A stretch of 64,000 bases of DNA from positions 62,001-126,000 of the forward strand of contig NZ_VORW01000005.1 of assembly GCF_007997215.1 (NCBI RefSeq), in the 5' to 3' direction. The notes below the pieces were generated by a model. The model was not told the DNA's origin, searched no databases, and saw only the letters and a list, made by a program, of their open reading frames with translations. Source of the DNA: Algoriphagus aquimarinus. GTDB taxonomy: Bacteria > Bacteroidota > Bacteroidia > Cytophagales > Cyclobacteriaceae. Each line of letters opens with the position of its first letter. Position 1 is the stretch's first letter. The position numbers and the translations under genes were made by a program. Of the stretch, positions 1-10,100 are shown piece by piece.

Positions 1-505
1 GGAATACACAGGAACTTTCGTAATTGGAGCTACCACAGATTCTTTTGACTTAGAGCAACCTGTAATTCAAGTAGCAGATCCATCTCATATTACTTTAGAA
101 CAAGTAACAGCTGCAGTAGCTGAGCTTACCGGTGATATCTTGCAAATCCCTCCTATGCACTCTGCTATTAAAGTAGATGGCAAAAGGGTGTATGAATCTG
201 CTCGTAAAGGTGTGGATGTAAAAATGGAACCTAGGCCTGTCACGGTCAGTGAATTCGAAATCACCAAGTTTGAAAATCCTGTCGTTGAGTTTAGAATAGT
301 TTGTTCCAAAGGCACATATATACGTAGCTTGGCTAGAGATCTAGGAGAAAAACTTAATGTAGGCGCTTACATGAGTTCGCTTTGCAGAACAAGAATTGGT
401 AATTTCAAAAACTCAGAAGCTCATGAACTTTTAGCTTTAGTAGAAGAAATCAAAGCAAGGACAAATGAAATCGAGCATGATGAAAAAGGTCGCACAGAGG
501 GATGA
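1..505 (+). CDS. truB: tRNA pseudouridine(55) synthase TruB (3' part)
   Basis: The reading frame is already open at base 2 and runs to TGA at 503-505, so the 5' end including the catalytic Asp lies outside the window. The visible part carries the typical TruB stretches 'IPPMHSAIKVDGKRVYE', the 'VCSKGTYIRSLARDLG' RNA-binding and active-site region and 'LCRTRIGNF'. TruB makes pseudouridine 55 in the T-loop of tRNAs. The gene is followed after 52 bp by ribF, the usual truB-ribF pairing of bacteria. The last dozen or so codons (from about 465) coincide with a dispersed repeat found three more times in the window, so the C-terminal tail is probably repeat-derived rather than conserved. Confidence 0.95.
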   Translation, partial: EYTGTFVIGATTDSFDLEQPVIQVADPSHITLEQVTAAVAELTGDILQIPPMHSAIKVDGKRVYESARKGVDVKMEPRPVTVSEFEITKFENPVVEFRIVCSKGTYIRSLARDLGEKLNVGAYMSSLCRTRIGNFKNSEAHELLALVEEIKARTNEIEHDEKGRTEG

Positions 506-557
506 TTATAATGCATGCGAGATTCCATATGGCCTTTAAAAGTCAAATTATTATCAT
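465..557 (+). repeat. Dispersed extragenic repeat, copy A (before ribF)
   Basis: This copy shares with three others the blocks ATGAAATCGAGCATGA, GATGATTATA, TGCGAGATTCC and TGGCCTTTAAAA in the same order and spacing. It begins inside the truB coding sequence and ends at the ribF start codon. Its inner part is bounded by GATGATTATAAT (501-512) and a near-inverted copy, ATTATTATCAT, just before the ATG, so an RNA hairpin reaching the ribF start is possible. Function is unknown. Confidence 0.8.
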
Positions 558-1481
558 ATGAAAATCTATGAAGGCCTAAGTGATTTCCCCAAGCTCTCCA
601 ACGCGGTAGTAACCAGCGGTACATTTGATGGAGTGCATCTTGGGCATCAGAAAATCCTTCAGCGAATCCGTGAAATAGCTCGCTCTATAAATGGCGAGAC
701 GGTACTGATTACATTTTGGCCGCATCCACGGCTAGTGCTTTATCCAGACGAGCATAATCTTAGGCTCTTAAGTACATTTGAGGAAAAGGCTAAGCTCCTT
801 CGTCAACTGGGCATTGATCACTTAGTTACAATTCCATTTACCAAAGAATTCTCCCAACTTTCTTCCAAGGAATTTATAGAAACCGTACTGGTCGATACTA
901 TCCAAACCAAAAAGCTGGTAATAGGATATGATCATCGCTTTGGTAAAAATCGTGAAGGAAGTTTCGAATACCTCCAAGCCCATCATGAAGAATATGGATT
1001 TGATCTGGAGGAGATTTCTAGGCAAGACGTAGAAGATATTGGCGTATCGAGCACCAAAATCCGCCATGCTTTAGAAACCAGCGATATTGAAACCGCCATT
1101 AATTACTTGGGGAGACCTTATGAATTGAATGGCTTGGTAATCAAAGGGCAGCAGATCGGCAGATCAATAGGCTTCCCTACTGCCAATATCCATATACCAA
1201 ACGACTACAAACTTATCCCCAAAGACGGCGTTTACGCTGTAGAGGCTTTGGTGAATGGAGTTCTATATAAGGCCATGCTGAATATAGGGAATCGACCTAC
1301 GGTCAATGGCACTCAAAAGACTGTAGAAGCTAATTTATTTGATTTCCAAGGTGATTTGTATGACAAACAGATCACGATATACATCAAAGCTTTTCTTCGT
1401 GAGGAGAAAAAATTTGATGGATTAGAAGCGTTGAAACAACAACTATTTTTAGATCAGAAGAATGCCAAGAACTTCTTATAA
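558..1481 (+). CDS. ribF: Bifunctional riboflavin kinase/FAD synthetase
   Basis: RibF phosphorylates riboflavin to FMN and adenylylates FMN to FAD in the cytoplasm. The 307-residue length is typical. The N-terminal nucleotidyltransferase domain (about 15-165) shows '[14 protein letters not shown]' with the HxGH-type motif and 'SSTKIRHAL' near 175. The C-terminal flavokinase domain (about 183-305) shows '[11 protein letters not shown]'. The start at 558 matches the usual N-terminus, with the conserved domain beginning within 20 residues. The gene follows truB and is 11 bp ahead of a CoA-transferase gene, so co-transcription is likely. No FMN riboswitch is visible upstream; a dispersed repeat lies there instead. 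Confidence 0.95.
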   Translation: MKIYEGLSDFPKLSNAVVTSGTFDGVHLGHQKILQRIREIARSINGETVLITFWPHPRLVLYPDEHNLRLLSTFEEKAKLLRQLGIDHLVTIPFTKEFSQLSSKEFIETVLVDTIQTKKLVIGYDHRFGKNREGSFEYLQAHHEEYGFDLEEISRQDVEDIGVSSTKIRHALETSDIETAINYLGRPYELNGLVIKGQQIGRSIGFPTANIHIPNDYKLIPKDGVYAVEALVNGVLYKAMLNIGNRPTVNGTQKTVEANLFDFQGDLYDKQITIYIKAFLREEKKFDGLEALKQQLFLDQKNAKNFL

Positions 1482-1492
1482 ACCCAAAATAT

Positions 1493-2188
1493 ATGATCAA
1501 CAAAACTGTAAAAAATGCCCGTGAAGCAGTAGCAGACATTCCCAGCAATTGCATGCTGATGATGGGAGGCTTTGGCCTTACAGGCATTCCCGAAAACTGT
1601 ATTTCTGCACTTTTAGAAAAAGATATTTCCGGTTTGACTATCGTTTCAAACAATGCAGGAGTAGATGATTTTGGCATTGGGCTTTTGCTGAAAAAGCGAA
1701 TGGTCAAAAAAATGATTTCAAGCTATGTAGGCGAGAACGCTGAGTTTGAGCGACAATTACTCAGCGGAGAACTTGAAGTAGATTTGATCCCACAAGGGAC
1801 ACTTGCTGAGCGTGTACGTGCAGGTGGAGCTGGTATTCCAGCATTCTTTACCCCTGCTGGAGTCGGTACAGAAGTCGCTGAAGGCAAGGAATCCCGAGAA
1901 TTTGATGGCAAAATGTATCTATTAGAAAGCTGGCTCAAAGCTGACTTTTCTATCGTGAAAGCCTGGAAAGGCGATACCGCTGGCAATTTGATTTTCAAAG
2001 GAACTGCTAGAAACTTCAATCCGATTATGGCGGCAGCTGGTAAAATATGTATCGCCGAAGTTGAAGAGTTGGTAGAAGCTGGCGAACTCGATCCGAATCA
2101 AATTCATACCCCTGGAATTTATGTTCAGCGTATTTTTCAAGGAGTGGATTATGAAAAAAGAATTGAGCAGAGAACAGTCTCCAAATAG
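1493..2188 (+). CDS. 3-oxoacid CoA-transferase subunit A
   Basis: This is the alpha subunit of a two-subunit CoA-transferase (SCOT/AtoDA type), which moves CoA from succinyl-CoA or acetyl-CoA to a 3-oxoacid in ketone-body or acetoacetate use. The protein has 231 residues, as usual for the family. The glycine-rich '[15 protein letters not shown]' lies near residues 22-36 and '[14 protein letters not shown]' near 120. It starts 11 bp after ribF and is followed after 58 bp by the beta subunit. The exact acid substrate cannot be read from the sequence. Confidence 0.92.
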   Translation: MINKTVKNAREAVADIPSNCMLMMGGFGLTGIPENCISALLEKDISGLTIVSNNAGVDDFGIGLLLKKRMVKKMISSYVGENAEFERQLLSGELEVDLIPQGTLAERVRAGGAGIPAFFTPAGVGTEVAEGKESREFDGKMYLLESWLKADFSIVKAWKGDTAGNLIFKGTARNFNPIMAAAGKICIAEVEELVEAGELDPNQIHTPGIYVQRIFQGVDYEKRIEQRTVSK

Positions 2189-2246
2189 TTTGAAAGATTG
2201 AATATTATTTTTCAAACATTTCTTCGACTTCAAAAACAAACCCAAA

Positions 2247-2906
2247 ATGCTAACAAAAGATCAAATAGCTCAGCGAATTGCCAAAGAGGTGAAGAATGGG
2301 CAATACATAAATTTAGGCATAGGAATTCCCACGTTAGTAGCCAATTACATTCCGGAAAAGTTAGAAGTTGTACTTCAATCGGAAAATGGACTTCTCGGAA
2401 TTGGCCCCTTCCCTACTGAGGATCAAATTGACCCAGACCTTATCAATGCCGGGAAGCAAACAGTTACCATGGCAAAAGGCTCTTCTCTTTTTAATTCTGC
2501 GGAATCCTTTGGAATGATTCGTGGAGGTCACGTGCACCTGACTATTCTTGGCGCAATGGAGGTTTCCGAAAATGGAGATATCTCAAACTGGAAGATCCCT
2601 GGTAAAATGGTGAAAGGAATGGGTGGAGCTATGGACCTCGTTGCTTCGGCAGATAATATTATCGTGGCGATGCAGCATTGCTCTCGGTCAGGTGAATCCA
2701 AACTTCTACCCGAGTGTTCGCTTCCAATTACAGGAATTCGCTGTGTTAAGAAAATAGTCACTGATCTGGCCGTTTTAGACATCTCCCCAGAAGGTGGCTT
2801 TATATTAAAAGAAAGAGCTCCAGGAGTTTCTGTCGAAGAAATAAAAGCCAAAACCGCCGGTAAATTGATCATTGAAGGTGAAATACCTGAGATGATTTTT
2901 GAATAA
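2247..2906 (+). CDS. 3-oxoacid CoA-transferase subunit B
   Basis: This is the beta subunit partner of the preceding gene. It has 219 residues and contains 'YINLGIGIPTLVANYI' near residue 20 and the active-site motif 'SENGLLGIGP' near residue 50, where the Glu of ENG forms the glutamyl-CoA intermediate in this family. 'GGHVHLTILGAMEVSENGD' and 'GAMDLVASADNIIVAMQH' are also typical. Together the two subunits form the active enzyme. No terminator is obvious behind it; the next 220 bp hold repeats and lead to gldC. Confidence 0.93.
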   Translation: MLTKDQIAQRIAKEVKNGQYINLGIGIPTLVANYIPEKLEVVLQSENGLLGIGPFPTEDQIDPDLINAGKQTVTMAKGSSLFNSAESFGMIRGGHVHLTILGAMEVSENGDISNWKIPGKMVKGMGGAMDLVASADNIIVAMQHCSRSGESKLLPECSLPITGIRCVKKIVTDLAVLDISPEGGFILKERAPGVSVEEIKAKTAGKLIIEGEIPEMIFE

Positions 2907-3002
2907 AATCAGCAAAAATGAACTCAGGCAACGCTCATGAAGTTAACCTGATTAATTTTGCAGAATCATCACAGGGATTCCAGGGGAATCAAACTATCAC
3001 AC

Positions 3003-3128
3003 ATGAAATCGAGCCTGCCTGAGTCAGACAGGCATTATTCACCCGTTGCTAATTTTGCTACTTATGACATGTGTGAGATTCCTCCCGATAGCTATCGGGA
3101 TGGCCTTTAAAAGACAAATAATAATCAT
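3003..3128 (+). repeat. Dispersed extragenic repeat, copy B (before gldC), with two inserted palindromes
   Basis: This copy has the family blocks ATGAAATCGAGC, TGTGAGATTCC and TGGCCTTTAAAAG and ends directly at the gldC ATG. Compared with the copies at 465 and 50469 it is about 35 bp longer. The extra length is accounted for by a 21-bp imperfect palindrome at 3013-3033 and the perfect 18-bp palindrome TCCCGATAGCTATCGGGA at 3083-3100. The latter replaces three bases between GAGATTCC and TGGCC. Confidence 0.8.
3083..3100. repeat. Perfect 18-bp palindrome nested in repeat copy B
   Basis: TCCCGATAGCTATCGGGA is its own reverse complement. It sits exactly between two blocks that are only three bases apart in the sister copies, which marks it as an inserted element. 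A second palindrome at 3013-3033 (arms GCCTG.CTGA / TCAG.CAGGC) sits upstream in the same copy. Confidence 0.8.
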
Positions 3129-3467
3129 ATGAAAAATTCAGAGATCAAATTCCAAATCGACTTAGACGAAAACAGTTTCCCAAAAACCATCAAGTGGGAT
3201 GCTTCCGATAAAGAAGGAGAAGGTATGGAAGATACGAAAAGCATAAGTCTAAACGTATGGGACAATCAGAATCACAGTACACTTCGAATCGATCTATGGA
3301 CCGAAGAAATGTCAGTGGTAGAAATGAAGCGTTTTTACATTGACATCTTGGGAGGGATGGCACAAACTATCCTAAATAGTACTGCAGATGAGTATATGTC
3401 TGAGGAGATAAAAGAGCTATGTGATCGACTAGTCAAACATGTTAACGAAGAAAATAAGGAAGGTTAA
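3129..3467 (+). CDS. gldC: Gliding motility protein GldC
   Basis: This small 112-residue acidic protein resembles GldC of Bacteroidota. It has an N-terminal 'SEIKFQIDLDENSFPKTIKWDASD' type of beta-strand start, a central 'LRIDLWTEEMSVVEMKRFYIDILGGMAQT' and a charged C-terminal helix. GldC is known to support gliding motility and the type IX secretion apparatus, though its biochemical role is unclear. It has no signal peptide, which fits a cytoplasmic protein. It stands alone, with a repeat directly upstream and a terminator 18 bp downstream. Identification is from recalled family similarity without an alignment. Confidence 0.8.
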   Translation: MKNSEIKFQIDLDENSFPKTIKWDASDKEGEGMEDTKSISLNVWDNQNHSTLRIDLWTEEMSVVEMKRFYIDILGGMAQTILNSTADEYMSEEIKELCDRLVKHVNEENKEG

Positions 3468-3484
3468 TTTTTCCTTTTATCCCT

Positions 3485-3514
3485 AAAAAAGTCCGACTAT
3501 AATCGGGCTTTTTT
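3485..3514 (+). terminator. Rho-independent terminator after gldC
   Basis: The stem AAAAAAGTCCGA / TCGGGCTTTTTT, with one mismatch, encloses a short AT-rich loop and ends in a T-run, 18 bp after the gldC stop codon. Confidence 0.85.
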
Positions 3515-3788
3515 GTTATTAGCGGATTTTAGAAAAAAAGTATGGTTTTATGAATCGTTAACAAAACCGTTAACTAGGTTAAGGATTAGCAATAAAGAAG
3601 ACTTTTATCATTAATTTTTTAAGTGAATGCCTCAGTTTCCAATCAATACCAACATTTAAGGATTTTGGAGTGATTTTAAATTTTGTTCTGAATCTGCCAA
3701 TTCTTCATTTTTTAGGGTAATTTTCGCGTATTACATAAGGCATTTTCACCCTAAATGCTGTAAACCCTAATATTTAACAAAGTAGCCT
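3515..3788. other. Intergenic leader of the TonB receptor gene
   Basis: This AT-rich stretch has no credible ORF. It must contain the promoter of the receptor gene. TAATTTTC near 3718 is only a weak match to the Bacteroidota -7 box and lacks a well-placed TTTG partner. No riboswitch or repeat was recognised. Confidence 0.5.
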
Positions 3789-6755
3789 ATGTGCAATTTT
3801 ACACTCAAAATCAGAAGCTCAGTGTTTCTAATGACACTGCTAGTTTCCCTAACTGCGGCAAAAGTCTTCGGCCAAACAACTGTTTCTGGAACATTGACAG
3901 ATGCAGATACCAAAGAGACCTTAGTCGGCGTCAATATTTTGGTAAAAGGAAAGGTAATCGGAACCATTTCTGATCTTTCCGGGAAATACTCCCTGAATGT
4001 TAATCAAGAACCTCCGTTTACATTGGTCTTTTCTATGATTGGCTACACACCACAAGAAGTAGAAATCAACGGATCACAGAATAATCTTGACATTCAATTA
4101 TCTGAAACAACCATCCTTGGTCAAGAAGTGGTAGTCTCTGCTTCCAGAGTTGAAGAAAGCGTGCTTCAATCACCTGTATCTGTAGAAAAAATGGATATCA
4201 TCGCTATCCGTGATGCTCCTCAAGCAAGTTTCTACGATGCGATTAACAACTTGAAAGGAGTAGAAATGAGCACGCAGTCTCTCCTATTTAAGTCTTTCAA
4301 CACGCGTGGATTTAATGCTAACGGAAATGTGAGAACTGTTCAGCTAATCGATGGAATGGACAATCAAGCCCCAGGATTGAATTTCTCTATAGGTAACATT
4401 GTCGGCATTTCAGAACTTGACCTTGAGAGTGTGGAACTTCTTCCGGGTGCATCTTCAGCCCTTTATGGACCTAATGCCATTAATGGTATTTTGCTGATGA
4501 ACTCTAAAAGTCCTTTCCTTTACCAAGGACTCTCTGCCAGTGTGAAAACGGGCATCATGAATGAAAGTGGTAGATCACAAGCAGCTACAGGATTCTATAA
4601 CTTCAGTGCTAGATATGCAAAAGCTATCAGCGACAAGTTTGCTTTTAAAGTAAACATGGAATACCTAAAAGCTGACGACTGGCAAGCAAATGACTTCCGG
4701 GATCAATCACTTTTAAACGGGTCAACTATTGGAACTGGAAACACCCAAAATAACCCAGCTTATAATGGTGTGAATATTTACGGTGATGAAACTAACGTAA
4801 ACATGCTTTCTGTAGCTCAGTCTATGGTTCAGGCTGGAGCCCTTCCTTCTGCAGCATTAGGTTTGATCCCAAATTCTGCTGTTTCAAGAACAGGCTATAT
4901 GGAAAGAGACATAGCTGATTATGGCACTAAATCAGTAAAATTCAACGCTGCCCTACATTATAGAATTAATGACAATATTGAAGCTATTCTTCAAGGGAAT
5001 TTAGGTTTTGGTACCACAGTTTATACCGGTGCAGATAGATACTCCCTGAAGGATTTCATAATGGGACAATACAAAGCTGAACTGAGAGCGTCCAACTGGT
5101 ACGTAAGAGCATATACCACCCAAGAAAGATCAGGTGATGCTTTTGCTGTAGGAACGGCCGCACAAGGTATTAATGAAGCTTGGAAAGCAAGTACACAATG
5201 GTTTCCTGAATATGTAGGAGCCTATGCAAATGCTATAGGTCAGGGTGCTGATAGTAATACTGCCCATGGGTTAGCTAGACAATTTGCTGACCAAGGAAGG
5301 TATATGCCAGGGTCAACAGAATTCCAAAATGCCTTGAATGGAGTTTCTTCTAGACCTATTCCAGGTGATCAAAATGGTGTTGGGGCAAAATTTGTTGACA
5401 GCAGTAACCTGTACCACTTTGAAGGATCTTACAATTTCACAGAGCAAATCAAATTTGCTGAATTTGTAGTAGGTGCTAACTATAGAATCTATGACTTGAA
5501 TTCAAACGGAACCATTTTCGCTCTTGATGAAAATGGAGATGAATACAATATCAAGGAGTTTGGCGGATATATACAGGGCTCAAAAAAGTTTCTCAATGAT
5601 AAATTCAAATTGACAGCTTCAGCTCGCTATGACAAGAATGAAAACTTTGCTGGTCAATGGTCTCCAAGAATTTCCGGAGTTCTCACTGAAGGAAATCATA
5701 ATTTCAGAGCTTCTTATCAGACTGGATTCCGTATTCCTACTAACCAAGACCAGTACATCGATTTGAATACACCACAAGCTCGTTTGATCGGTGGCTTACC
5801 ATTCTTTACAAATCGATACAATCTGAATACAAATCCAGGTTACACATTAGCTAATGTGACTAGCTACGGTGGAGCGGTTCAACAGTCCACTCAAGATCCA
5901 GTTATACAACAGCAAGCGATTGCAATAGTAACTCAGCAGGTACAAGCAGGAATTATCCCCCCTTCACAAGCTCAAGCAGCAATAGTACAAACTGTAGGCT
6001 TTTTATCAGCTGCTGCAAATATAGCCCAGCTTCAACCCTATGAGATAAAAGAATTCAAACCAGAGCGAGTGAAGTCTTTTGAAGTAGGTTACAAAGGGAT
6101 TTGGGGCAATAAGCTATTGGTTGATGCCTATGCTTATTTCAATAGATTCGAAAACTTCAATGGTAGCCAAGTATTAATTCAGGACGCTTCTGACTCAGGA
6201 CTTGCAGGTCCAAACCCACTAACAGGACTTAACCTTATTGGTGCAGGTCCAGGTGGCAGAAAAGTTTATTCAATGCCTGTGAACAGAACTGAAATAATAA
6301 AATCTTGGGGATGGGCAGCGAGTATGGACTATAAGTTACCAAAAGGCTACACTGTAGGTGGTAACGTGTCCTTCAATACACTTTCCAACTTGGATGAATT
6401 AGCTGAGACAGGTTTCCAGCCTAGCTTCAACACTCCTGAGTATAGATATGTGTTGAACTTCGCTAATAGAGAAGTAATCGATAATCTAGGATTCGCAGTA
6501 GCCTACAGATGGCAAGGAGAATTTGCTTGGCAATCTTCTTTTGTAAATCCTTCAGTTTCCAGTCGGCAATTATCAGTAGTTCCTGCTTATGGAACATTAG
6601 ATGCTCAGTTGAGCTATAAAATCAAGAGCATGAAGTCAATCCTGAAGGTGGGAGGATCTAACCTTTTCAGCAAAGGATACACCCAAGCGTGGGGTAACCC
6701 TACTGTTGGAACCACGTATTTCGTAAGCCTTACATTTGACGAGTTCTTGAATTAA
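3789..6755 (+). CDS. TonB-dependent receptor with carboxypeptidase-regulatory-like N-terminus
   Basis: This 988-residue outer membrane transporter has a signal peptide (about 1-28, ending in AKVFGQ). A carboxypeptidase-D regulatory-like beta-sandwich follows (about 30-115, 'VSGTLTDADTKETLVGVNILVKG'). The plug domain comes next (about 125-240, 'VVVSASRVEESVLQSPVSVE', 'VELLPGASSALYGPNAINGI'), then a long beta-barrel ending in the aromatic-rich 'TTYFVSLTFDEFLN'. It imports a TonB-energised substrate. No SusD partner is adjacent, so it is not a classical SusCD pair, and the substrate cannot be predicted. A Q/A-rich segment near residues 700-745 is probably an extracellular loop. Confidence 0.93.
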   Translation: MCNFTLKIRSSVFLMTLLVSLTAAKVFGQTTVSGTLTDADTKETLVGVNILVKGKVIGTISDLSGKYSLNVNQEPPFTLVFSMIGYTPQEVEINGSQNNLDIQLSETTILGQEVVVSASRVEESVLQSPVSVEKMDIIAIRDAPQASFYDAINNLKGVEMSTQSLLFKSFNTRGFNANGNVRTVQLIDGMDNQAPGLNFSIGNIVGISELDLESVELLPGASSALYGPNAINGILLMNSKSPFLYQGLSASVKTGIMNESGRSQAATGFYNFSARYAKAISDKFAFKVNMEYLKADDWQANDFRDQSLLNGSTIGTGNTQNNPAYNGVNIYGDETNVNMLSVAQSMVQAGALPSAALGLIPNSAVSRTGYMERDIADYGTKSVKFNAALHYRINDNIEAILQGNLGFGTTVYTGADRYSLKDFIMGQYKAELRASNWYVRAYTTQERSGDAFAVGTAAQGINEAWKASTQWFPEYVGAYANAIGQGADSNTAHGLARQFADQGRYMPGSTEFQNALNGVSSRPIPGDQNGVGAKFVDSSNLYHFEGSYNFTEQIKFAEFVVGANYRIYDLNSNGTIFALDENGDEYNIKEFGGYIQGSKKFLNDKFKLTASARYDKNENFAGQWSPRISGVLTEGNHNFRASYQTGFRIPTNQDQYIDLNTPQARLIGGLPFFTNRYNLNTNPGYTLANVTSYGGAVQQSTQDPVIQQQAIAIVTQQVQAGIIPPSQAQAAIVQTVGFLSAAANIAQLQPYEIKEFKPERVKSFEVGYKGIWGNKLLVDAYAYFNRFENFNGSQVLIQDASDSGLAGPNPLTGLNLIGAGPGGRKVYSMPVNRTEIIKSWGWAASMDYKLPKGYTVGGNVSFNTLSNLDELAETGFQPSFNTPEYRYVLNFANREVIDNLGFAVAYRWQGEFAWQSSFVNPSVSSRQLSVVPAYGTLDAQLSYKIKSMKSILKVGGSNLFSKGYTQAWGNPTVGTTYFVSLTFDEFLN

Positions 6756-6778
6756 GATTTAGCAAAAATCAATTTCTT

Positions 6779-6812
6779 AAAAGCCATTCCGGGATTCCGG
6801 GATGGCTTTTTT
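6779..6812 (+). terminator. Terminator after the TonB receptor gene
   Basis: An inverted repeat with left arm AAAAGCCATTCCGG and right arm CCGGGATGGCTTTT, followed by a T-rich tail, lies 24 bp after the stop codon. Confidence 0.85.
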
Positions 6813-7107
6813 GGTTTTATCCCATGGAAATATCCTTCATCAAAAATGGTGGATGAAATAGCTACAGAAACTCGATCATGAATAGCCAATATATCTTTCC
6901 CCTTCTCTATTGACTCTTATTTGTTAAATCACATTTAATACGTGATCGCATAAGGCTTTCATGTTTATTAAAGAGTCTTTTGCGGAGCATATTTTGGGCG
7001 AAACATTTGATATCCTTCAGGCGGTTTTGACACTAATTTGAAAGGGTGATAGAATTTTACATACAACTTCTCCTAAAAAAATCATCCCTCATTTTTAGAT
7101 AAAAAAA
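6813..7107. other. Convergent intergenic space
   Basis: About 300 bp between two terminators. I see no coding region, RNA gene or clear repeat here. Confidence 0.5.
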
Positions 7108-7134
7108 GGGATCACCACAAAATGTGATGATCCC
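7108..7134 (-). terminator. Terminator of the HEAT/cytochrome gene
   Basis: The hairpin GGGATCA.CACA / TGTG.TGATCCC has a run of T on the minus strand directly after it. It lies 28 bp beyond the stop codon of the 7162-10581 gene. Confidence 0.85.
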
Positions 7135-7161
7135 ATAATTACTAATGCTACTATCAGTTTC

Positions 7162-10100
7162 CTATTCCCACTCCTTAGTCATGGTACTTAGGAAGCTTAC
7201 TAAGTCTCTAATTTCTCTTTTCGTAAGCAATGCCTTCATATCTGGCATACTAGAAGGTGAGTTTTTACGCTCAGCTATACTAGTATTCATGATTAACGTA
7301 TCTGGCTTAGAACCAACTTTCAAAACTAACCCGTCAGCTTTTTCCTCCATCAGAGTTCCGCTTATAGTAGTACCATTTTTCAATTCTAGTTGAACAAAAC
7401 CGAAACCAGGTGCTAATCTCTTACTTGGGTCAATTAAAGCCTCTAGGAGTTCTGTTTTAGAAGCTCTATTGGCCACACCATTTAAATGCGGTCCTGCCAC
7501 TCCACCCATATCATCGTAACCATGGCAACGGATACATTGAGCAGTTTGATTCTGGAAGAAAATATTCCTACCTGCCCTTACACTACCTCCCTCTAGAGCA
7601 CCACTATAAAGTGCTACTAGATCACCATGGGTTCGCGACTCTTGTACTTTGTCATATTTGGCTCTCAAATCAGTCGATTTCGTAGCATCTATCGCTTCTT
7701 CCAATTCAATCATCACTTCATTTGGCAATTTGTCCTTAGACAAATCATCTAAAAGCGTATTCCAAAGAGGAAGCTCAGCAGACTTGTCAAGATTACCCAA
7801 ACTTAGCAAAGCAGCTTGTTTTTCAGCGGTAGTTCTATTTTGAATTACATCCTGAAGTAAATTCACCATTAAGTCCTGAGAAATATCGGTCTTAGTCAAT
7901 AGATCCAATCCTACTACCCGTACCGCCCTTGATTTATCTTTCATGGCTATTTCAATAGGTCCTGAGATAGTCCCCGGATTCGCATTGGATAATGCCAAAA
8001 TTGCAGCTACACGTACATTTTCTGATTGATCATTCTTCAATAGTGCAATGAGCTTAGCTTCAGCATCAGCAATCTTCAATTTACCTATGGCCTTTACGCT
8101 TGCCTCTCTGATTACTTCATTTTTATCATTCAAAGCACCTAACAGTGTCTCTTTTACGGAAGATTGAATTGGTGCCAGATCTCTTTGTACAGCACCTCTA
8201 TTTCTGCCATCCACACGGTCAAGCACTGAAGGCTTAGCCCAGGTTCCCAAAGTGGCAATTGCTTCTGCTTTCAGAGTTGCATTGACACCAGGCTTGGCTA
8301 TATAAGTCTTCAAGTTGTCCATGGACTTCTGTGTTCCCACACGAAGATTGGCTCCGATTGCTCTTCTGATCAAAGGCTCATTTTCAAAACTGGTAGTCAC
8401 CAATAGATCACCAAGTGCTGGCAAAGCACCTTCGATTGAGAAATCATCGTTGATAGCTCTTGCCGCTTCCGTAACGATGTATTCGTCTTTATCTGCTAAG
8501 AATGCTGTGATTCCTGGATCAGCCATTCTACGAAGTGCCAAAACAGCTCCAAGACGAACAGCATTAGAAGAGTGAGACGCTAACTTGATTATAGGATCTT
8601 TCTTATTGATTCTAGCTAGCGCTAAACTTGCTGCATGTCGCAAAAAGGCATCCTCATCATTATTAGCTTCCAATACACCTATCAAACCGTTAATAGCAGG
8701 CTCGTAAGCGATTCTTCCTAAAGCTTCTGAAGCAAAGAACCTAACACGGATTTCACTGTCTTTCAGCAAGGGTAAAAGTGCATCACCAGCTTTTGCATAC
8801 TTAATATCTCCAAGCCATTTAGCAGCTTGGGCACGAATCTCAGAGTCTTGGTCTTTCAACAAAGGAATCAAAGCATCCGCATAGTCCATTTTGTCCATTC
8901 TAGCCAATTGGCTAATACCGACGATTGCATGAATTCTAGCATACTGATTACCTTTCTTGTTGATAGTAGCCTGAAAAACTTTCGCTCCGTCAGCTCCTCT
9001 TTTAGCTAATTCAAATTGAGCTTTTCTTCTGATTCTCATGTCCTCATCACCAAGATAGCCGCTAAGCGCATCGTCTGTTAAGGTTTTGAAATCAGTTTTC
9101 ATGACCTGTGCAGTGATTTTTCTAGCTTCCCAGCTAGCTCCACCCTCGTCATCAAGTTTCCATACTCTACCGTAATTTTTCGTATTCCAACCTTCTATCC
9201 AGTCAGCAAAATAAAGCGAACCATCAGGTCCAAAGTCCAAGCCCGTTGCCAGTATTCCTGACATAATATTTTCAGTTTGGGACATCTTGAAAGATGCTCC
9301 GTCTTGCTCCAATTTGAATGCGTGGATTCCTGATCTAGCTGGGTTCCCTACAAAAGATGCTACGAAAAAGGTGTTTTTCCACTTCTCTGCTAAAGCAGTC
9401 CCAGGGTTATAAACCATGCCTGTAGGACCATTGATGTAATTCTGAATTGGTGGTGTGATATAAGCTGCCTGACCTTCATATCTTGGCACAAAAAGTCGCT
9501 CATCCATCCACACTTTATAAGTATTATTATCCGGATCACGGTATTTACCAAATTGCCAGTTTGTTCTCCAGCCGGTATCTGAACCGTTAACTAGGTACAC
9601 AAGTCTTTCACTTTCTCCTCCATGATCACCATCATTATCTACAGAGATCAGGTTATTATGAGCATCAAAGGTAAACTCATGTGTATTTCTTACACCCATG
9701 GCGAAGATTTCAAAATCACTTCCATCAGGATTTGCTCTCGCTACTACTCCTCTGTTTGGATATTTCCACTCAGTTCCATCTGGGCCTTTACCATTGAAAC
9801 CTATATCGCCAATCCCCCAGTATATTCTACCATCCGGCCCAACTTCCAGGCCTGACATACCATGTCCTCCAAATCCAATGTGAACACCATATCCATGAGA
9901 AATTGATTCTTTCTCATCCATAATGCCATCACCATTTTTGTCGGTAAGTCTCCAAACATCTGGACCTACACCCACAAACAAGTTATCATCCAGTTTCAGC
10001 AAAGCTCCTGCTACATCCGTAGTCACGTCGTTAAAGTCCTGAACCATCATTTGAGAATAGTCTGCACGACCATCTCCATCTCTGTCTTCCAGTCGGTAAA

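Noticed and set aside
501-557. FMN riboswitch before ribF
   Set aside because: The gap is only 52 bp, lacks the conserved RFN stems and matches the dispersed repeat instead.
3789-6755. SusC/SusD pair
   Set aside because: There is no SusD-like lipoprotein next to the receptor.
8315-8575. 86-codon plus-strand ORF and similar ones within 7162-10581
   Set aside because: They are shadows of the long minus-strand gene, with no domain features.
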